From Planctomycetota bacterium (GTDB lineage Bacteria; Planctomycetota; Phycisphaerae; Phycisphaerales; Phycisphaeraceae), in the NCBI GenBank assembly GCA_024279275.1, contig JAJRRS010000005.1:1-47507 (forward strand): DNA of 47,507 nt. Direction: 5' to 3'. Both the position numbers and the translations under genes were made by a program. Each line of letters opens with the position of its first letter. Position 1 is the first letter of the stretch. The notes under the pieces were generated by a model. That model did no database searches. It was not told the origin of the DNA and worked only from the letters and a program-made list of their open reading frames with translations. Shown here piece by piece: positions 1 to 6,639 of this stretch.

Positions 1-172
1 CGTCCTGCTCGATCAGGCCAGCCAGGATCTTCAAGAGCGTGGACTTTCCTGACCCGTTTGGGCCGATCATTCCGAGCCGATCGCCATCGGACAGACTTAT
101 CGACACGCCCGTGAACAGGGTGTGTGTCGCGTAGGTCTTGCAGAGGCCGCGGGCTGTCAGGAGCGTCGCCAT
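1..172 (-). CDS. ABC-F type ATP-binding protein, N-terminal fragment
   Basis: This is the first 57 codons of an ATPase gene that runs off the left edge of the window. The start ATG is at 170-172. The fragment reads [14 protein letters not shown] and later contains the Walker A motif GPNGSGKST followed by LLKILAGL. The short N-terminus, with the first strand directly followed by Walker A and no membrane segment, resembles Uup/ABC-F proteins, soluble twin-ATPase proteins that act on ribosomes or nucleic acids. A second, complete ABC-F gene lies at 36230-38224, so the genome would have at least two. The transporter ATPase class cannot be excluded because the signature and Walker B regions are outside the window. 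No gene lies between it and the next gene on the same strand. Confidence 0.75.
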   Translation of the reverse strand, partial: MATLLTARGLCKTYATHTLFTGVSISLSDGDRLGMIGPNGSGKSTLLKILAGLIEQD

Positions 173-224
173 AGGGCGAGAATGTAGCAGAAATAGCGAA
201 CGGCCCCGGAAATGATGCAAAGGT

Positions 225-794
225 TCAAGTCACGGTGGGCGGTGATTCTTTGTTGGACGGTGGGTTAGAAGCGAGTCCGCACTCCGGGCAGACGCCTGAG
301 GGTGAGCCGCGCAGGTCGTAGCCGCACTTGCGGCAGATACCCTCGGTGAAGTAGCGGCGTTTGATGTGGTGTTTGAGTGCGATGGCGGACCAGGTGCCGA
401 AGAGTAGGGTGGGGAGCCAGAGAGGGAAGGTGAAATTTGTTCCGGTCCAACTCCACTTCCCTGCGGGGTGGACATGTGAGAAAGAGTTGAAGCCGTACGG
501 AGGTCGAACTTCTTCAAGCGTCGGGAAATCGATACGAATACTGCGGATGTAGTTGATATTATCACGGATTTCATCAAGTGATTGGATATCAATCCCCCAG
601 GTATTTGGTGGTGAATTCTGCATCCCTCCATGGCTGGTTCCAACCGACGCACGGCCCACAAAGACGCTGAAGATTATTTTCGAGTCGGTTTGCCAATAAG
701 GTGCGCCGGCTCCAACGACGTAGTAATAGGACACGACCCACAATACCACACAAGCAATGGCGATCAGGGCGAAGATGTTTCTGAGCCATCGCAT
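225..794 (-). CDS. membrane protein with C-terminal zinc ribbon (189 aa)
   Basis: No specific function is recognised. An N-terminal hydrophobic segment (about residues 8-28, [21 protein letters not shown]) is followed by an extracytoplasmic stretch of about 95 residues. A second hydrophobic segment sits near residues 125-140. The C-terminal tail contains [10 protein letters not shown] and CPECG, that is two CxxC knuckles forming a rubredoxin-like zinc ribbon. From general knowledge, this tail is very common on small planctomycete membrane proteins, but its role is unknown. The start is supported by GGAGG about 6 bases before the ATG. The next gene upstream is also a small membrane protein on the same strand, so the two may be co-transcribed. 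Confidence 0.8.
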   Translation of the reverse strand: MRWLRNIFALIAIACVVLWVVSYYYVVGAGAPYWQTDSKIIFSVFVGRASVGTSHGGMQNSPPNTWGIDIQSLDEIRDNINYIRSIRIDFPTLEEVRPPYGFNSFSHVHPAGKWSWTGTNFTFPLWLPTLLFGTWSAIALKHHIKRRYFTEGICRKCGYDLRGSPSGVCPECGLASNPPSNKESPPTVT

Positions 795-821
795 CTCAAT
801 TCCTCCGACTACAGCATACCC

Positions 822-844
822 ACCCCGGTCAAGGCCGGGGTTTT
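822..844 (+). terminator. GC-rich hairpin followed by T run
   Basis: ACCCCGG at 822-828 pairs with CCGGGGT at 835-841, and TTTT follows on the plus strand. It looks like a Rho-independent terminator reading rightwards, but no plus-strand gene lies to its left. On the minus strand it lies between two small membrane-protein genes and has no U run. It may instead be a short repeat hairpin. Confidence 0.35.
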
Positions 845-853
845 ACTTCACGG

Positions 854-1141
854 TCATGCAAGCGGCCGTTCGGACTCGATCGAATGGTGGTACTTGATCG
901 ATTCGATGTGGCGGATTTTCAGGTGCGTTTCATAGGCGACGGCGAGACAGAAAACACCCAACCATAACATTGACTGGTCGTCGGCATAGCCACCTGTCCC
1001 TTCGCCCATCACGCCCAAGAAAAACAGCATCGCGATGGCGAGGACTCCGAACCAAAAAGCCACGTGACGCGTTCGGCGGATGTAGTACTCCCGCCGCAGA
1101 AGTCGAGCTTCGCGTTTTTCGATACGTTTATGGTCAGACAT
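854..1141 (-). CDS. small two-TM membrane protein (95 aa)
   Basis: The family is not recognised. Residues 1-25 are strongly basic (RIEKREARLLRREYYIRR) and are followed by a hydrophobic helix (about 28-46). A short loop GEGTGGYADDQ and a second hydrophobic helix (about 58-72) come next. The C-terminal tail is polar. The arrangement suggests both ends in the cytoplasm. An AAGGGG sequence lies about 6 bases before the ATG. The gene sits between tRNA-Leu upstream and the zinc-ribbon membrane protein downstream, all on the minus strand. Nothing in the sequence points to a function. Confidence 0.65.
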   Translation of the reverse strand: MSDHKRIEKREARLLRREYYIRRTRHVAFWFGVLAIAMLFFLGVMGEGTGGYADDQSMLWLGVFCLAVAYETHLKIRHIESIKYHHSIESERPLA

Positions 1142-1214
1142 GAGTAGCCCCTTCTAAAATACGCCCGTGACGTGTCGGTTGAAAATGCGTTTGACCAAGC
1201 AAGTTGCAGGTGAA

Positions 1215-1298
1215 TGCCGGTGGAGGGACTCGAACCCACATGGTGTTGCCACCAACGGATTTTGAATCCGTCGCGTCTGCCAATTCCGCCACACCGGC
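1215..1298 (-). tRNA. tRNA-Leu (anticodon CAA)
   Basis: The minus strand folds as a class II tRNA of 84 nt. The acceptor stem is GCCGGTG with CACCGGC and discriminator A. The D arm contains GGCAGAC, the anticodon stem-loop is ACGGA-TTCAAAA-TCCGT with anticodon CAA, the variable arm is long, and the T arm contains GGGTTCGAGTCCC. The long variable arm, the CAA anticodon and discriminator A fit leucine. The 3' CCA is not encoded; TTCA follows. Confidence 0.96.
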
Positions 1299-1379
1299 TG
1301 GTGTGAGAGGGGCAAGTTACCTGTGTTACCCGGTGCGGGCAAGTGCGGTTGCCGGGCGGGGCGTGTGGAGGTGGGGATG

Positions 1380-2213
1380 TCAGCCGCGCAAGCCACTGAT
1401 GTAGGTGGCGGTCAGTTCGTGGCGGGGCGAGTCAAAGACCTGGCTGACCGAGCCGGTTTCGATGAGTTGGCCTGATCCGTTGCGTGTCCAGAATACCGCG
1501 ACATGGTCGGCGATCCGTCGGGCCTGGGCGAGGTTGTGGGTGACGATCACCAGGGTGTATCGGCCGCGCAGTTGGGAGATCAGGTCTTCGACCACGCCGC
1601 TGGCGACCGGGTCCAGCGAGCTGCTTGGCTCATCCAGCAAGAGGACCTGGGGTTTGAGTACCAGCGCGCGTGCCAGGCACAAACGCTGTTGCTGTCCGCC
1701 GGATAGTTCGAGCGCCGGGGCATCGAGCCGGTCTTTGACTTCTTCCCACAGCCCGACGCTGCGCAGAGCGTTCTTCGCAGCCTCGTCTCGGTCGCTTCGG
1801 CGTTTCATGCCGTGGTGTTTGAGCGCGAAGGTCAGGTTCTTACGGATCGACAACGGGAAGGGGTTGGGCTTCTGAAAGATCATGCCGACCCGGCGTCGCA
1901 GGGAGATCAGGTCGGTATCGCTTTGAGTGATGTCCTGTCCCATGAGCCGCACACTTCCGGCGACCCTGCATCCGGGGATCATGTCGGTCATGCGGTTCAG
2001 GCAGTTCAGGAACGTGCTCTTGCCACAACCGGACGGCCCGACAACGGCGGTGATACATCCGCGCGGGATCGTTAGATCCACACCCCCCAGAGCCTGCTTG
2101 CCGTGGTAGTGAACGGACAGGTTCTGAACCTCGATGCAGGTCTCGCTGGTTTCACAACAAGGCCCGCGTTGTGCCCACGGGCGGATGACTTCGGTGGTAT
2201 TTTGTGCGTTCAT
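1380..2213 (-). CDS. pstB: phosphate ABC transporter ATPase PstB
   Basis: ATPase of the high-affinity phosphate importer, acting on the cytoplasmic face of PstA/PstC. The 277-residue protein has Walker A GPSGCGKST, the PstB-typical FLNCLNRM right after it, the Q-loop MIFQKPNPFPLSI, the signature LSGGQQQRLCLARAL, Walker B VLLLDEPSSSLDP and the switch histidine in VTHNLAQA. Length is near the family norm (about 257) plus an N-terminal extension of about 25 residues containing several cysteines. Its ATG overlaps the pstA stop codon (ATGA), indicating translational coupling. It is the last gene of the operon: no phoU follows, only tRNA-Leu. Confidence 0.96.
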   Translation of the reverse strand: MNAQNTTEVIRPWAQRGPCCETSETCIEVQNLSVHYHGKQALGGVDLTIPRGCITAVVGPSGCGKSTFLNCLNRMTDMIPGCRVAGSVRLMGQDITQSDTDLISLRRRVGMIFQKPNPFPLSIRKNLTFALKHHGMKRRSDRDEAAKNALRSVGLWEEVKDRLDAPALELSGGQQQRLCLARALVLKPQVLLLDEPSSSLDPVASGVVEDLISQLRGRYTLVIVTHNLAQARRIADHVAVFWTRNGSGQLIETGSVSQVFDSPRHELTATYISGLRG

Positions 2214-3106
2214 GTCCGGGTAATCCTTCGATGCAGCCAGCGGTCGGCGAGGTGGCTGGTCAGGACGTTAACGATCAGCAGCAGTGAGATGAGCACGATG
2301 GCTGTGGCGTAGGCCCGGTTCTGGCCGCCGGGCACGTTCATCGCCAGGTCGTAGATGTGTACGGACAACGTTCGGCCGGAGTCCATCAGCGACCCGGGCA
2401 TGCGGTCTACATAACCACTGGTAAATAACAGCGCCGCGGTCTCCCCCAGTGCCCGTCCTATCCCCAGCACCAGCCCGACCACCAGCCCGGGCGTCGCGGC
2501 GGGAAGCAGGATGCGCCACAACACCGCCGAGCGTGACAGGCCCAGCGCCGTGGCTGCTTTGCGGTAATCGTCCGGCACGGCTCGCAGCCCCGCCTCGCAT
2601 GAACGGATCAATAACGGCAGCACCATGCACGCCAGCGTCAGGCCGCCGGAGAGGATGGAAAAACCCATGCCCAGGTAGATGCAAAACAGGGCGTTGCCGA
2701 ATAGGCCAAACACGATCGACGGCACACCCGCCAGCACATCCAGCGACCACCGCACCAGTCGGCCAAACAACCCGCCGCCTCGGGCAAACTCCGCCAACCA
2801 CACCGCCGTCCCCACGCCGATCGGCACGCTCACCGCCAGGCAGACACCCAAGACCAGCAGTGTCGAGACGATCATCGGCCCGATCCCACCGGCACGCCCG
2901 GTATCGCGCGGACCTTCGATCAAAAAGCCCCACGACAATCCGCTTAGCCCGTGACGCAACACGTCCCCGACGATCCATAGGAACACCCCCGTGACCGTCA
3001 ACGCCGTCAGCCAGACAACTACGGTAACGGTTCGGTCAGGCCAGTCTGTCCGACCGGGTTGCCAAACCATGAATGAACCCTCGGGTTGGATCGTGTTCTT
3101 AGGCAT
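2210..3106 (-). CDS. pstA: phosphate ABC transporter permease PstA
   Basis: Inner-membrane permease of the phosphate importer. It has about six hydrophobic segments and the binding-protein-dependent permease core with the motif SRSAVLWRILLPAATPGL (the EAA loop contacting PstB) near residues 195-212, followed by GIGRALGETAALL, typical of PstA. At 298 residues it is of normal length. The reading frame overlaps the end of pstC by 8 bases and pstB by 4. An alternative ATG lies at 3070 (start MVWQPGRTDW). The upstream one is kept because it sits in the coupled overlap. Confidence 0.95.
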   Translation of the reverse strand: MPKNTIQPEGSFMVWQPGRTDWPDRTVTVVVWLTALTVTGVFLWIVGDVLRHGLSGLSWGFLIEGPRDTGRAGGIGPMIVSTLLVLGVCLAVSVPIGVGTAVWLAEFARGGGLFGRLVRWSLDVLAGVPSIVFGLFGNALFCIYLGMGFSILSGGLTLACMVLPLLIRSCEAGLRAVPDDYRKAATALGLSRSAVLWRILLPAATPGLVVGLVLGIGRALGETAALLFTSGYVDRMPGSLMDSGRTLSVHIYDLAMNVPGGQNRAYATAIVLISLLLIVNVLTSHLADRWLHRRITRT

Positions 3107-3971
3107 TCATCCGACCCCCGCCGATCCACTCGGCCAATCCGATCAACGCCGCGAGCATCATCATCAATACAAGCCCGCTGACGAACAGCGCCGAACGATG
3201 GATGTCCATCGCGTAGCCCAGTTCCAGGGCGATGTTCGCCGTGAGTGTGCGGACCGGATCGAACACGCTGTGGGGCACCTGCACGACGTTGCCGGCGACC
3301 ATGAGTACGGCCATGGTCTCGCCGATCGCCCGCCCCGTGGCCAGCAACACAGCGGTGACGATCCCGCCCCGCGCCGCGGGCAACACCACGCCACGGATCG
3401 TCGCCCAACGCGAGAGTCCCAGCGCCGCGGCGCCTCGAAGATACGCGCGCGGCACGCTGTTTAATGAGGATTCGCTGAGCAAAGCGACCGTCGGGAGGAT
3501 CATCACCGTCAGGATCAATACGCCGGCGAGCAGGCTCTGACCCGGTGGGTGCCACTGGCGGATCAGCGGCGCGAGCACCAGCAATCCCCACAGCCCAAAG
3601 ACCACCGACGGGATGCCCGTGAGCAGTTCGAGCAGTCGCCGGTATCCCGTGGCGATCCGTTTGGGCGCATAGAACCGACAGAACAACGCCGATGCGATGC
3701 CCAACGGGGTCGCCAGCATCACCGCGCCCGCTGTGGAGGCGAGTGTGCCGATCAGCATCGGGATGAGATTGAACCGCCCGGCGCCGCCGCCCGCCGCCGA
3801 AGCCGGATGCCAGGACGGGTCGGTAAAGAATCGCAGCGGGCCTACCGATCGCAGCGCCGGCCAAGACTCGATCACCAGGAAGATGACGATCAGCATCACC
3901 ACCGCCGCAGCCAGTGCCGAGACGCAGCGCAACAACCCCAGCAGCAACCGGTCACTGGTCGATCGGAACAA
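3099..3971 (-). CDS. pstC: phosphate ABC transporter permease PstC
   Basis: Second permease subunit of the importer, with about six hydrophobic segments. The permease loop reads SRWATIRGVVLPAARGG and is followed by ATGRAIGETMAV, the PstC counterpart of the PstA motif. The start is placed at TTG 3971 because GGAGG lies at 3981-3985, nine bases before it, inside the end of pstS. A TTG at 3989 in the same frame would add six residues (three of them charged or polar) but has no good ribosome site. With the chosen start the gene overlaps pstS by 20 bases. Length is about 290 residues, normal for the family. Confidence 0.94.
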   Translation of the reverse strand: MFRSTSDRLLLGLLRCVSALAAAVVMLIVIFLVIESWPALRSVGPLRFFTDPSWHPASAAGGGAGRFNLIPMLIGTLASTAGAVMLATPLGIASALFCRFYAPKRIATGYRRLLELLTGIPSVVFGLWGLLVLAPLIRQWHPPGQSLLAGVLILTVMILPTVALLSESSLNSVPRAYLRGAAALGLSRWATIRGVVLPAARGGIVTAVLLATGRAIGETMAVLMVAGNVVQVPHSVFDPVRTLTANIALELGYAMDIHRSALFVSGLVLMMMLAALIGLAEWIGGGRMNA

Positions 3972-4806
3972 AATATTGGGCCTCCACAAGGTCGTGGACC
4001 TGAGGCGATTGAGCGAATGCTATGAAAGCCGCCGCGAGTTCGGAGACCTCGCCGTGGGTCAGCAGGTTCAACGGCCGGGACAGCGGGAACGTCCCGTTGC
4101 GTACGTTATCAAGCGAGGGTTCAATGCCCTTCATCGGCAGCATCCTGATCTTCGTGCCGCGCGACACCTCGTATGAGGCCGTTCCGATCGAGACATACCC
4201 GATCGCGTAGGGGTCGCTGGCGATGGTGAGGATGCCCTGTTGGTTATCGCCGATGACGATGCTGGCATGGATGTCTTGGTTCTTGAGCTTAAAATGATGC
4301 AGGAACAGCTCGAGCGTCGAACGTCCTTCGGCCTTGTTGACGACGGTGATCGGCGCGTCGGGTCCGCCGACCTGATTCCAGTTGGCGATTTGGCCGGTGT
4401 AAATAGCGACGATCTGCGGGTCGGTTAACGCGGTGGCGGGGTTGTCGCGGTGGAGGATGATACTGATGCCATCCAGCGCGATGGTGTGGTGGACCAGGTC
4501 GGATTCTTTGGGCTTTAGTGCGCGGGACGCCATGCCGATGTCGGCGGTGCCTCGCCGTGCGTCGGCGATGCCGCGCGACGACCCGCCTGTCTGCACGTCG
4601 ATCCTTACCCGTGGGTGAAGTGACTCGAACCGCTTGGCGATTTCCCCGGCCAGTGGGGCGACGGTGCTGGACCCGGTCAGCACAAGCTGGCCGCGCAGGC
4701 CGTCGCCGAGATCGGGTGGCTCAACTTGTGAACCGTGTGACCAGACATACGTCCCCGTACCGGCAAAAAGTAGCAGCAAGACCGCAACCCATCCGTACTT
4801 CATCAT
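3952..4806 (-). CDS. pstS: phosphate-binding protein PstS
   Basis: Periplasmic phosphate-binding protein that delivers substrate to PstCA. Residues 1-22 form a signal peptide or membrane anchor (KYGWVAVLLLLFAGTGTYVW). The mature part begins with LTGSSTVAPLAGEIAKRF, carrying the GSSTV phosphate-loop motif, and continues with QTGGSSRGIADARRG, another phosphate-contact loop, and NWNQVGGPDAPITVV. At 284 residues it is in the usual range. No lipobox cysteine is seen, so the N-terminus may stay as an anchor or be cleaved. The ATG directly abuts the stop codon of the upstream ArsR-type gene (no spacer), which suggests the two are translated together. Confidence 0.95.
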   Translation of the reverse strand: MMKYGWVAVLLLLFAGTGTYVWSHGSQVEPPDLGDGLRGQLVLTGSSTVAPLAGEIAKRFESLHPRVRIDVQTGGSSRGIADARRGTADIGMASRALKPKESDLVHHTIALDGISIILHRDNPATALTDPQIVAIYTGQIANWNQVGGPDAPITVVNKAEGRSTLELFLHHFKLKNQDIHASIVIGDNQQGILTIASDPYAIGYVSIGTASYEVSRGTKIRMLPMKGIEPSLDNVRNGTFPLSRPLNLLTHGEVSELAAAFIAFAQSPQVHDLVEAQYFVPIDQ

Positions 4807-5121
4807 TCACTCCTGTTTGTGATCGTCAAAAACCAGTCGGCAGCAGCCCAGGTTGATCGTCTTGCCTGTGTGGTCCATCACCACGGACGGGTCCAGCCGA
4901 TACAGCACCGCCTTGCCGTCCCGTTCGGAAGTCACCAGGCCTGAGTCGCGCAGGACTTTGAGGTGATGCGACAGCAGGCTCTGGTCAAGGGCCAGCAAGT
5001 TGTTGAGTTCTCCGACGTGCCGGGGGCCATCCATCAGCGCCTCGATGACCGCTAGACGAGTGGCATCGGCCAGCACTTTGAGCTTGTCTACACAGGCGTT
5101 GGACGTATTGGATTCAGGCAT
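4807..5121 (-). CDS. ArsR/SmtB-family transcriptional regulator heading the pst operon
   Basis: A 104-residue winged-helix DNA-binding protein. It carries the ArsR-family pattern LKVLADATRLAVIEAL (helix 1-2), then VGELNNLL and the recognition helix DQSLLSHHLKVLRDSGLV, then the wing SERDGKAVLYRL. The classical arsenic/cadmium site ELCVCDL is absent: the corresponding segment is ELNNLLAL. Cysteines occur near the N-terminus (SNACVD) and as a pair in the C-terminal LGCCRLVF. It is the first gene of the pst operon and its stop codon touches the pstS start. The sequence does not say whether it senses phosphate, arsenate/arsenite, a metal or a thiol signal. Autoregulation through the 14-bp palindrome upstream is an inference. 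Confidence 0.9.
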   Translation of the reverse strand: MPESNTSNACVDKLKVLADATRLAVIEALMDGPRHVGELNNLLALDQSLLSHHLKVLRDSGLVTSERDGKAVLYRLDPSVVMDHTGKTINLGCCRLVFDDHKQE

Positions 5122-5161
5122 CGTGAGGGTAACTTCGGGGCCGGGTTAATTATTCAGTAAA

Positions 5162-5175
5162 TATTCATATGAATA
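5162..5175. promoter_or_regulatory. 14-bp perfect palindrome, likely ArsR-type operator
   Basis: TATTCATATGAATA is a perfect palindrome 41 to 54 bases upstream of the ArsR-type start codon, in an AT-rich patch that stands out from the GC-rich surroundings. ArsR/SmtB proteins are known to bind AT-rich inverted repeats of the ATTCA...TGAAT type over their own promoters. The placement suggests it controls the whole regulator-pstSCAB operon. Confidence 0.6.
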
Positions 5176-5346
5176 AGAATTAATTTCACCGCCATGATAT
5201 CGCGGTCTGGTGGGATAGGGGGGTGTGGAAAATATTTCGAGCGTTGGGCTGCCATAAACCGGATCGGGGGGCGACTATCCATTAGCAGACGAGGGTTCTG
5301 CTTGGACTGGTTGCGATTGTAAACCGTTATATAAAGGAGATTTGCG

Positions 5347-6201
5347 ATGTTGTGTAAGTGGATTAAACGCGGTGTGATCGCGACTGTGGGCGTGACCCTG
5401 GTTGGCGGTCTGTTGTTTGGTGGCGATCTGATGAGCTACGTCAAGAGTTCGGCCAATGCGGTGCGTGGGCATGTCGAGAACAGTGTGCCGATCGAGTTTG
5501 AGCTGACCCGTGCGCGGGATTTGCTGGACGAAATCATCCCGGAGATGCACGCCAATGTGAGGCGGATCGCGACCGAGGAGGTCGAGTTGGCATCGCTCAA
5601 GGCTGACATCCAGGCGAGCAACGAGAAGCTCACCCAGGAGCGTGCCCGGGTGGCGAAGCTGCGTGATGTGGTCGGTGTGGAACTGGCCAGCTACCGGGTC
5701 GGCGGGCGCAAATACACCCGCGAGCAGGTGGTGGATGATCTGTCTCGAAGGTTCGACCGTGTGAGAGAGGCGGAGGACATTCTTGCAGGCAAGGAGCGGT
5801 TGCTGGTTCAACGTGAGGCGACCCTGGCGGCGGCGGAGCGGATGCTTGCGAAGACCCGTAGCCAGAAGTCGCTGTTGAAGGACAAGATCGAATCGCTGGC
5901 GAGCCAGCACCGGCTGGTGCAGGCGGCGGCGGTGGGTTCAAACATGGAGATGGACAACAGCAAGCTGGCACAGACCGAGAAGCTGATCAGCGAGATCAAG
6001 AAGCGTCTGGATGTCGCGGAGCGTGTGTTGGCGCGTGAGTCGGATTTTGTTCAGCCGATCGAGGTGAGTGTGGTGGATGAAGACGACTTATTGGCGCAGG
6101 TTGATGAGTATCTGTACGGGCCTGTGGAGTTGACGGTGGAGGTTGTCCCGGATGATTCTGCGGAGGATGGGCGGCTGGCGGATGCGAAGTCGCTTAATTA
6201 A
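5347..6201 (+). CDS. membrane-anchored coiled-coil protein (284 aa)
   Basis: The family is not identified with certainty. A hydrophobic N-terminal helix (about residues 9-28, VIATVGVTLVGGLLFGG) anchors a protein that is otherwise almost entirely helical and charged. Residues 50-110 and 130-235 are predicted by eye as coiled coil, with heptad-like patterns such as LASLKADIQASNEKLTQERA. The C-terminal 45 residues are acidic. The overall style recalls PspA/IM30-like proteins, but it has a real TM segment and no PspA signature that I can see. AAGGAG at 5334-5339 is a strong ribosome site 7 bases before the ATG. It opens the kinase/FHA/sigma gene set on the plus strand and is followed by a strong hairpin. 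Confidence 0.8.
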   Translation: MLCKWIKRGVIATVGVTLVGGLLFGGDLMSYVKSSANAVRGHVENSVPIEFELTRARDLLDEIIPEMHANVRRIATEEVELASLKADIQASNEKLTQERARVAKLRDVVGVELASYRVGGRKYTREQVVDDLSRRFDRVREAEDILAGKERLLVQREATLAAAERMLAKTRSQKSLLKDKIESLASQHRLVQAAAVGSNMEMDNSKLAQTEKLISEIKKRLDVAERVLARESDFVQPIEVSVVDEDDLLAQVDEYLYGPVELTVEVVPDDSAEDGRLADAKSLN

Positions 6202-6221
6202 TTGCTGATGCGGTCCTCGTT

Positions 6222-6251
6222 CCCGTCGGGTGCGGCGTAGTACCCGACGGG
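6222..6251 (+). terminator. 10-bp stem hairpin after the coiled-coil gene
   Basis: CCCGTCGGGT at 6222-6231 pairs perfectly with ACCCGACGGG at 6242-6251. It lies 20 bases after the stop codon. There is no U run, so it may attenuate or protect mRNA rather than terminate. It is followed by two copies of CTTACCGGGGG (6261 and 6275). Confidence 0.45.
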
Positions 6252-6372
6252 CCGGGGGCACTTACCGGGGGGGGCTTACCGGGGGACTTAATAAATCATT
6301 GCCTTGCGGTCAGCGAAAGACTTGGCTGCAAGGGTTAAATCGGGTTGGGCGGCTAACTTGGGAGCACGAACG

Positions 6373-6639
6373 ATGAACGCGATGGAAACCAATCTGCTTG
6401 TCCAGGCTGACGGCATGAGTGAGAGTTCACTTGTCAGCCTTGGGGATTGGGAGCTGGCGTATCTTCGGCTGGCGATGGTGAATCGGGTCGAAGATGCGGT
6501 CAATGAATCGTTACAGGATACATGTGATAGCAACAGACCTCGCGCCACTAGCCCCCACCGGAAGGTGGGGGATCAACCCTGCCCTCCCGGGCAGGGCTGT
6601 CGTGGCGATGATGAAGTTGTTTTGGAGACCAAAGGTTGA
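6373..6639 (+). CDS. small hypothetical ORF running through a REP-like repeat (88 aa)
   Basis: The function is unknown. The start ATG at 6373 has GGAG eight bases upstream. The first 50 residues (for example SLGDWELAYLRLAMVNRVED) look like genuine protein. The remaining 38 residues are translated from a REP-like double hairpin (6550-6598) and have low-complexity composition. The stop codon overlaps the TTG start of the next gene (TTGA), consistent with translational coupling. The repeat may have landed in the 3' end of an older gene, and the tail may be non-native. Confidence 0.45.
   Translation: MNAMETNLLVQADGMSESSLVSLGDWELAYLRLAMVNRVEDAVNESLQDTCDSNRPRATSPHRKVGDQPCPPGQGCRGDDEVVLETKG
6550..6598. 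repeat. REP-like double hairpin with GGAA loop
   Basis: CCCCCACC at 6552-6559, loop GGAA, GGTGGGGG at 6564-6571, then a second hairpin CCCTGCCC at 6577-6584, loop TCCC, GGGCAGGG at 6589-6596. The first hairpin matches the one at 23353-23376 in loop and layout. The stem differs by paired changes (A-T to G-C and C-G to G-C). Confidence 0.7.
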
